Shown one piece after another: positions 4,948 through 9,954 of a stretch of 9,954 bases of DNA (position 1 is the first letter of the stretch; every line of letters begins with the position of its first letter). A program made the position numbers and the translations under genes. The stretch lies in NCBI GenBank assembly GCA_028717865.1, contig JAQUMZ010000065.1:1-9954 (forward strand), read 5' to 3'. The notes under the pieces were generated by a model that was given only the letters and a program-made list of their open reading frames with translations, had not been told where the DNA came from and did not search any database. This stretch comes from Elusimicrobiota bacterium (lineage in GTDB: Bacteria; Elusimicrobiota; Elusimicrobia; UBA1565; UBA9628).

Positions 4948-7900
4948 ATGAGCAACTCGCGATCCGCGGCTACCAGGATACTCTCCATCCTTATCGTTTT
5001 CGCCGTGTGCCGGCCCAGTCCCGTCATGGCCGCGGTGTCCGCGCGCGGAGCCGTTCCGGGCAAGGCGTCCGCAAGCCCCGCGGTCGCGGCGTCGTTGCGG
5101 CCGGTGACGTTCGGCCTGGGCGATCCGGGCCAAGCCGCGCTCAAGGCTTCGGAGTTCGCGGCGGTCCCGGGCCTTTCCGCGGCGCCGGCTCCGCTGGTGC
5201 TGCCGCAGGCCGTGGCCGCGCATCCCGTTATCGACCTTATCAACCGTCTGCAAAGTTCCGGGGTATCCCTGCCGGAGACGCTCGGCGCCGCGGACGCGGC
5301 CAAAATCGAGGCCGCGGCCCAGGCCCTTCCCGAGGGCTCGGCGCGCGATAATCTGCTGTCCTTGGCGCGCATCGCCGCCGCTTCCGCGGGCCAGTCGAGC
5401 GCGGGCAAGATCTATGACAACGCGTCCAATTCGGGCGGAGCCGGCGCGGCCACGATTTTCGGCGGCGGCGCGCGGGCCCGGGCCGGGCAAGGCGTGCGCC
5501 GGCGGCAGGCGGCGGATCCGAAGAATTACGAGGTGGCCGTGGAATCCCTGCGCTGGGTTCCCGCGCCCGAGCAGCTTCCCGCCAGCACCCGCGACGTCGC
5601 GCCGGGCGAGCGCAAGATCATCGGCCAGGCCGCGGCTTTGCGGGCTTTGCGCTTCGGCCTGCGGATGCCGGGCGACGATTACAACGTGTTCGTTTCGGGT
5701 CCCGACGGAACGGGCCGTTCCACCGCGGTCCGGGCCGTGCTGGAAGAAGTCGCGCCGTCCATGCCCGTGCCGCCCGATTTGGTGGCGCTGACCAACCCGG
5801 AGGAGCCGGACCAGCCGGTCGTCATGCGGCTGCCCGCGGGCACGGGCAAGGCTTTCAGCGAGGCCGTCGGCGCTTTCTCGCGCGGTTTGGCCGAGGAACT
5901 GCCCAAGCTGTTGAGCTCGGAGGAGTTCGGCCGCCTCGGTTCCGAAATGGCGGCCGAGCAGGAAAAGAAGGCGGCGGGCCGGCAGCGGGAGTTCGACGCC
6001 GAGGTCGCCGCCGTCAAGCTCGGCAAGTTCGGCATGACCCTGCGCCTCCAGCCCGGGGAAAACGGCAGCGGCAATGTCATGATCGCCGTCACTTTCGCGG
6101 GACAGCCGATCGACGATTCCGCCGTCGAGGCCGAGGTTAAAGAAGGGAAGTACGCGGGCAAATTCACTTCGGAAGAGTATCAGCAAGCCAAGGCCGATCT
6201 CAACGAGCGCATGCCGGAGCTCATGGCCAAGCTCGAGAAGATGATGGCAGAGAAGCAGAAGGATATGGCGGCGGCCCAGGAGCGGATGGAAGGCAACGCC
6301 GAGAAGGCCGCGGCCGCCTTGATCGCGCTGCGCGGCCAAGGGCTGGCGGCGGCGATCAAGGGCCCGGCCCGGGACGAGGCGGCCCAAGAGCAGGTCAAGC
6401 TGCGCATAAAGGAGCGCAGCGAAGCCCTGCAAGCCGAGATCGCCAAAGCGCGCATCGGGAAATTCGGCCTGGCCGTCGGGCTGGTCATGAGAAAAGGGGT
6501 TCCTGGCGTCTCTATTTCGGCCAATCTCGCCTATGACGGACAGGTCCTGAACCAGGAGTCGGCGGAGAAGCTTGTCGCGGAGGGGAAATTCACCGAGGCG
6601 GAGCTCGAGGCGGCCATGCCCATGCTGGAGGCGGCCGCGGCGCCGTTCGTGGAAAAGCTCAAGGCGCTGGCCCAGGCCAACCGGGCCGAGTTGGAGGCCT
6701 TGCGCAAGGCCGAGGCGAAGACGCTCGCGCCGGAACAAAATCAGGCGCTGGAGTACGTCGAGCGGCTGCTTGAGCATGCGAAGGAGAATTATCAAGCCTT
6801 CCTGCCCCGGCCGGCCGACGCCAAGGGACCCCATCCCTTGAGCCAGCCCAAACCGGAGAAGGTTTATCAGGCCAGCCTTCTGGTGGATAACTCCGAGACC
6901 AAGGGCGCGCCGGTGGTTTGGGAGCAGAATCCCTCCTTCGAGAATCTCTTCGGCTCCGCCGATCCGAATATCATGCCCATCGTGGTTCCCGGCGCGGGAA
7001 TCGTCAGCAGCAAGGGCCCCGGCGGGCCCACGCTGAAGGCCGGCTCCTATCTCCGGGCCAACGGCGGCTTCCTGATAATGGACGCGATGGCCGTCCTGCG
7101 CCAGCCGGGAGCCTGGCCCGTGCTAATGCAGGCGATCCGCTCGGGGCAAGCCGAGATATACGAAGGCGGACTGCGGGGACTGTCCGCCTTGACGGAGAAC
7201 AAGCAAGCCGTGCCGGCCCGGGTGAAGGTGGTTCTCATCGGCTCGCCGATGATAAAGATGCTGCTGCGCGCCAACGACGAGGCCTTCGCCGCCGCGTTCA
7301 ACGCCTCGGCCGACTTCGAGGCCAGCGCGGCGATCGACGCGAGCAGCGTGGCCGGGTTCGTGGAGTTCCTCAAGAGCGCTGTCGTCAACAGCGCCGGGGC
7401 CATGCCGGACCTGGCCCGCGATGCCATCTCCGCGGTCATGGAGGCCGCGGCCCGCATGGCGGACAGCAACCGCAAGCTTTCCACGGTTTTCGGAGCGATC
7501 CACCAGCTTCTGCGCGAGGCCGCCTTCTGGGCGACGGGCAAGGAAATCGGCCGCGCGGACTTCGACGCGGCCTTGGCCGCCCGCCGGGAGCGGGAGGAGC
7601 CTTACGTCAAGGCGGTCATGGATAGGTATCTCGAGGGTTCCCCCCGCGTGGAGACCTCGGGGTCCGAGACGGGCCAGATCAACGGCTTGGCGGTCATGGG
7701 GACGTTCGGGGTTCCCATGCGTCTTACGGTCGTCGTGGGCGCGGGCAAGGCCGGCGTGATATCGGTGGACCGGCAGGCCAAATCCACGGGCAGTCATTTC
7801 GACAAGGCGCTCGGGATCGTCGAGGGTTTCCTCAAGCACGTCTTCGCGCAGAAACGTCCGATCTCCGCCGACATCTCGCTAGCCTTCGAGCAGGCCTACG

Positions 7901-8343
7901 GGGGCATAGACGGCGATTCCGCGACCTCGACCGAGATTTACGCCATCCTCTCGAGCCTTTCCGGTGTGCCCATAAAACAGAGCTTCGCGGTGACCGGCTC
8001 GGCCGACCAGTTCGGCAACGTGCAGCCCATCGGCGGAGCCAACGAAAAGATCGAGGGTTTCTTCGCGCTCACCCGGGCCCGGGGCCTGACCGGCGAGCAG
8101 GGCGTGATCATCCCGCGCGCCAACGTGGCCGACCTCCAGCTTTCGCCCGAGGTCGTGGCGGCCGTGCGGGCGGGGAAGTTCCGCATATACGCGGTGGATC
8201 ACGTAAGCCAGGGCCTGGAGATCCTGACTGGGAAGCCTTATTCGGAAATAGTCAGGAAGGCGGCGGCGCGTCTCGATAAGTTCGGGGCGCCGCCGGCGGC
8301 GAAGCGAGCTAACGGGTCCGGCACCAAAGCCCGTCCTCGATAA
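4948..8343 (+). CDS. Exported Lon-family (LonC/AAA_32-type) Ser-Lys protease
   Basis: This 1131-residue protein starts MSNSRSAATR, then a short hydrophobic core (ILSILIVFAV) and a Sec-type cut site near residue 28 (PSPVMA/A). Residues ~29-185 are an Ala-rich extension. An AAA_32-type ATPase-like domain starts at ~187, with GERKIIGQ and Walker A GPDGTGRST (251-259, Arg257 replacing Lys). It carries a long, duplicated helical insert (~347-586), then NPSFENLFG and the Walker B region GGFLIMDAMAVL (~706-717, no catalytic Glu). The Lon protease domain fills ~895-1100: AYGGIDGDSATS carries Ser991 and IGGANEKIEGFF carries Lys1034. Their spacing of 43 matches classical Lon. The closest type I know is LonC, the ATP-independent Lon-like protease of Meiothermus, with the related AAA_32 Lon proteins. 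I infer protein degradation or quality control outside the cytoplasm. The 3' end overlaps the convergent gene by 35 bases. Confidence 0.9.
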   Translation: MSNSRSAATRILSILIVFAVCRPSPVMAAVSARGAVPGKASASPAVAASLRPVTFGLGDPGQAALKASEFAAVPGLSAAPAPLVLPQAVAAHPVIDLINRLQSSGVSLPETLGAADAAKIEAAAQALPEGSARDNLLSLARIAAASAGQSSAGKIYDNASNSGGAGAATIFGGGARARAGQGVRRRQAADPKNYEVAVESLRWVPAPEQLPASTRDVAPGERKIIGQAAALRALRFGLRMPGDDYNVFVSGPDGTGRSTAVRAVLEEVAPSMPVPPDLVALTNPEEPDQPVVMRLPAGTGKAFSEAVGAFSRGLAEELPKLLSSEEFGRLGSEMAAEQEKKAAGRQREFDAEVAAVKLGKFGMTLRLQPGENGSGNVMIAVTFAGQPIDDSAVEAEVKEGKYAGKFTSEEYQQAKADLNERMPELMAKLEKMMAEKQKDMAAAQERMEGNAEKAAAALIALRGQGLAAAIKGPARDEAAQEQVKLRIKERSEALQAEIAKARIGKFGLAVGLVMRKGVPGVSISANLAYDGQVLNQESAEKLVAEGKFTEAELEAAMPMLEAAAAPFVEKLKALAQANRAELEALRKAEAKTLAPEQNQALEYVERLLEHAKENYQAFLPRPADAKGPHPLSQPKPEKVYQASLLVDNSETKGAPVVWEQNPSFENLFGSADPNIMPIVVPGAGIVSSKGPGGPTLKAGSYLRANGGFLIMDAMAVLRQPGAWPVLMQAIRSGQAEIYEGGLRGLSALTENKQAVPARVKVVLIGSPMIKMLLRANDEAFAAAFNASADFEASAAIDASSVAGFVEFLKSAVVNSAGAMPDLARDAISAVMEAAARMADSNRKLSTVFGAIHQLLREAAFWATGKEIGRADFDAALAARREREEPYVKAVMDRYLEGSPRVETSGSETGQINGLAVMGTFGVPMRLTVVVGAGKAGVISVDRQAKSTGSHFDKALGIVEGFLKHVFAQKRPISADISLAFEQAYGGIDGDSATSTEIYAILSSLSGVPIKQSFAVTGSADQFGNVQPIGGANEKIEGFFALTRARGLTGEQGVIIPRANVADLQLSPEVVAAVRAGKFRIYAVDHVSQGLEILTGKPYSEIVRKAAARLDKFGAPPAAKRANGSGTKARPR
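5986..6705 (+). repeat. Internal protein-level duplication in the Lon-like insert domain
   Basis: Two segments of about 95 residues (5986-6279 and 6421-6705) align throughout. AEVAAVKLGKFGMTL corresponds to AEIAKARIGKFGLAV. Later each has a GQ turn, an EGK, an FT(S/E) helix start and a long charged helix ending in a KLE or KLK stretch. They are separated by a charged, probably coiled-coil segment. Related AAA_32 proteins, as I remember them, carry one such unit. Confidence 0.75.
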
Positions 8344-9631
8344 TCCAGCGCTCGGTGCGCCGCAGCGCGCCGCCGGGCAGGTCCCATTCGGCCGTTATCG
8401 ATACGAGCCGGCCGTCCACCTCGGTTCCAGTCTCCCGGAAGTCGGCGCCGAAGCCGCTGTCGGGCCGGCCCGCGGCGTCGGCGACGAACGCCTTGCGCCT
8501 GCCGTTGTAGGGCGCGGCTTGCCTGGCCTCGGCGCAAAGGCAGGAGTCGTAGAATTCTCCGAAGGCGCCCTGGCGCATGAGCTGATGGCAGAATTGAAAC
8601 TGGTCCTTCGCCCCGTCGGCCATTAGGCTGTCGGCCGTGGGGGGGGCGGGCGGGCGGTTCGTTCCAGCCGCCGCGGCTGGCCGCAAGGCCGCCTCGGGCG
8701 CCAAGCCGGAGGTCTTTATCGACATGCCGGGCAGCCTCGTCAAAATCGGCGCTGGGGAGCCGGCCGCGGCCGGCGGGGCGGCGGCGTTCCGGCGGGGCCG
8801 CCGGATCTTTTTCGGGGCAGGCTTGGCGCTGGGGATGCCGCCCGAGGCCTTCGCTCGGGTGGGCGTCGGAGGTTTCTCGGGTGCGGCCGCGGGGGGGCGG
8901 GGCCGCGGGGATTCTGCGACGGGCCGGGGCTCGGGAGCCGGAGCGGCGGGCGGCGGCGAGACGGCCGCGGGGGGCGCCGGCGGCGCCGGGACTTTGCGAT
9001 TGGCTTGCCACCAGTAGCCGCCGGCCGCGGCCATGACGATACCTCCCAGCAGCCAGGCCGCCAAGGCGGCCTGGCGCGAGCGCGGAAGCGCCGGCGGCGT
9101 TTCCTGAGCTTTTGGATTCGGCGGGTCGACGACAGGGCTGGGCTGCGGCTGGGCCGCTTTTTGGGTCTCCTGGAATTGCGCGATGCGCCCCATCCCGCCC
9201 GGCTTCGGGCCTTTCATTCGAGGTCCCGCGGAAATATCCGGAGTCATGGAGGGGGGGGCTATGCTGGTCGGCTTGGGCGACGGCTCCGGGGAAGCCGCCG
9301 GCGGGGGAATTCCCGGCTGAGCCGCTTTCGGAGGCGCCGCCTTCATGGGCTGGCCGCATTGGTTGCAGAACGCCGCGTCGGCGGGGTTATCGCGCCGGCA
9401 GGAGGGACAAGGGGCCAGGAGCGGGGGCGGCGGAGCCGAGACCAGGACGGGCTTGGGCTTGAACAAGGCGTCGCGCAGGATTTCGTACTGGACGGCGGGT
9501 TTCCAGTCTTGCGCGTCGGCCGAGCCGACCGGGCAAACCACGCTTTCTCCGGAGAATCCGGCCTTGCGGAGAAGCTCCTCCAACTCGAAGGGGCCCAGGG
9601 CTTCCTTGCCGTCGAACCAGTAGAACCTCAC
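8309..9631 (-). CDS. GYF-like domain, zinc-ribbon, single-pass membrane protein
   Basis: This 440-residue protein has four parts. Residues 1-57 (FYWFDGKEALGPFELEEL...) resemble the GYF_2/DUF4339 domain, a small fold that often reads Y-W or W-x-G-P-hydrophobic. A zinc ribbon follows, with Cys75, Cys78, Cys89 and Cys92 (CPSC, then CNQCGQP). A Pro/Ala/Lys-rich linker leads to a transmembrane helix at ~188-209 (AALAAWLLGGIVMAAAGGYW), and a second Pro/Ala-rich linker runs to ~335. The last ~105 residues form a compact domain ending in ERWIIEDGLWCRTR, which recalls NTF2-like or DUF4878-type folds (weak inference). No signal peptide is present, so the N-terminal domains probably face the cytoplasm and the C-terminal domain the periplasm. 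The start is GTG (9631-9629). There is no Shine-Dalgarno, but a strong promoter lies just upstream. The gene is convergent with, and overlaps, the Lon-like gene. Confidence 0.85.
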   Translation of the reverse strand: MRFYWFDGKEALGPFELEELLRKAGFSGESVVCPVGSADAQDWKPAVQYEILRDALFKPKPVLVSAPPPPLLAPCPSCRRDNPADAAFCNQCGQPMKAAPPKAAQPGIPPPAASPEPSPKPTSIAPPSMTPDISAGPRMKGPKPGGMGRIAQFQETQKAAQPQPSPVVDPPNPKAQETPPALPRSRQAALAAWLLGGIVMAAAGGYWWQANRKVPAPPAPPAAVSPPPAAPAPEPRPVAESPRPRPPAAAPEKPPTPTRAKASGGIPSAKPAPKKIRRPRRNAAAPPAAAGSPAPILTRLPGMSIKTSGLAPEAALRPAAAAGTNRPPAPPTADSLMADGAKDQFQFCHQLMRQGAFGEFYDSCLCAEARQAAPYNGRRKAFVADAAGRPDSGFGADFRETGTEVDGRLVSITAEWDLPGGALRRTERWIIEDGLWCRTR

Positions 9632-9639
9632 GAGAGTAG

Positions 9640-9668
9640 ATTTTAGCCCCAGTTTGTTAAATTATCAA
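9640..9668 (-). promoter_or_regulatory. Sigma70-type promoter of the GYF/zinc-ribbon gene
   Basis: On the minus strand TTGATA (9668-9663), a 17-base spacer and TAAAAT (9645-9640) give the best promoter in the window, with both hexamers at five of six and optimal spacing. Only eight bases (CTACTCTC) separate it from the GTG. With the usual distance and purine preference, transcription starts at or within two bases of the GTG, so the message is probably leaderless. Confidence 0.75.
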
Positions 9669-9683
9669 TACTTTGCAGGCGGC

Positions 9684-9954
9684 TCAGGCGCGGGCGGGCC
9701 GGCGGCTCGGCCACAGCCAAAACAGCCACAAGGCGGCATTGAAGGCGTGCGCGCCGAAGGCCGCAAAGGGGATTTTTACTTCCCCCTTAACCTGATGGAC
9801 TATTCTTACTATCGATGGCCTTATTAAATCAGCTAACTCTTCCTGACTCAAATTTGTGGCAAGAACACTTTCTTTGTCTTCTAAAAAAGAAGAGATGCTG
9901 GCAAAAAAATAGGCATCTCGACTAAAAATTTTACTATCGCCCCCAAAGAAAAAC
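9684..9954 (-). CDS. Partial frame: AT-rich trypsin-like protease fragment joined to a GC-rich membrane-protein tail (probable chimera)
   Basis: On the minus strand a frame enters from the right edge and stays open for 89 codons to TGA (9686-9684). The first ~60 residues are AT-rich and use codons absent or rare elsewhere (ATA, AGA, AGG, TTA). They include SSFLEDKESVLATNLSQEEL and then ADLIRPSIVRIVHQVKGEVK. This recalls the region just before the protease domain of DegP/trypsin-like proteins, particularly from candidate-phyla bacteria (recognition from memory, not searched). From about 9765 downward the DNA is GC-rich and the peptide becomes AAFGAHAFNAALWLFWLWPS then RRPARA, the hydrophobic end of some membrane protein. 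Catalytic residues are not in view. A junction of two unrelated genomes in one contig is the simplest reading. The coding potential of each side is better supported than the fusion itself. Confidence 0.5.
   Translation of the reverse strand, partial: FFFGGDSKIFSRDAYFFASISSFLEDKESVLATNLSQEELADLIRPSIVRIVHQVKGEVKIPFAAFGAHAFNAALWLFWLWPSRRPARA

Noticed and set aside
4978..5010. Lipoprotein signal (Cys at residue 21 of the Lon-like protein)
   Set aside because: The residues before the Cys are F-A-V, which breaks the lipobox. A normal signal peptidase I site (VMA/A) follows.
4861..6834. A 657-codon open frame on the minus strand opposite the Lon-like gene
   Set aside because: It is the mirror of a GC-rich gene whose third codon positions are G or C. 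The translated product is Arg/Gly/Leu-rich low-complexity sequence with no domain, while the plus strand has clear Lon motifs.
1..9954. tRNA, rRNA, CRISPR array, insertion sequence or prophage genes
   Set aside because: No cloverleaf-like, repeat-spacer, transposase or terminal inverted repeat pattern was seen anywhere in the window.

Overview
The window is about 70% GC for most of its length, tightly packed, and bacterial. The protein styles suggest a metagenomic bacterium: Ala/Pro-rich exported proteins, and a GYF-like domain joined to a zinc ribbon and a Pro/Ala linker. My best guess is Elusimicrobiota (moderate to low confidence, since no rRNA or marker gene is present). The last ~180 bases are suddenly AT-rich and look like a different genome, possibly a candidate-phyla-radiation bacterium.

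Layout. Minus strand, left side: the start of an exported protein running off the left edge (1-275), preceded by a fold-type-I PLP aminotransferase (402-1670). Plus strand: a membrane protein of the AI-2E transporter/PerM family (1774-2844), then a two-gene unit of an alpha/beta hydrolase (2919-3719) and the tRNA wobble methyltransferase TrmL (3716-4174), joined by a 4-base stop/start overlap. Next come an unrecognised exported protein (4234-4803) and a very large Lon-family protein with a signal peptide (4948-8343). Minus strand, right side: a GYF-like/zinc-ribbon/single-TM protein (8309-9631), whose 3' end overlaps the Lon gene tail to tail. Finally, a minus-strand reading frame (9684-9954) enters from the right edge. 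It begins as an AT-rich, protease-like sequence and switches in frame to a GC-rich tail. No rRNA, tRNA, CRISPR array, insertion sequence or riboswitch was seen, and no gene-free stretch exceeds 300 bases.

The most interesting item is the Lon-family protein. It keeps the Ser-Lys protease dyad with the 43-residue spacing of classical Lon. It also has a cleavable-looking signal peptide, a Walker A motif with Arg in place of Lys, a Walker B region without the catalytic Glu, and a duplicated insert domain in its ATPase-like half. Together these suggest an exported, possibly ATP-independent Lon-like protease related to LonC.

Promoters. Six sigma70-like -10 elements were found. Three lie so close to a start codon that has no Shine-Dalgarno sequence that the transcripts should be leaderless or nearly so (start codons at 1670 minus, 2919 plus, 9631 minus). 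The other three lead to genes with a normal or weak ribosome-binding site. The genes are mostly housekeeping or envelope-related and do not form an obvious single pathway.
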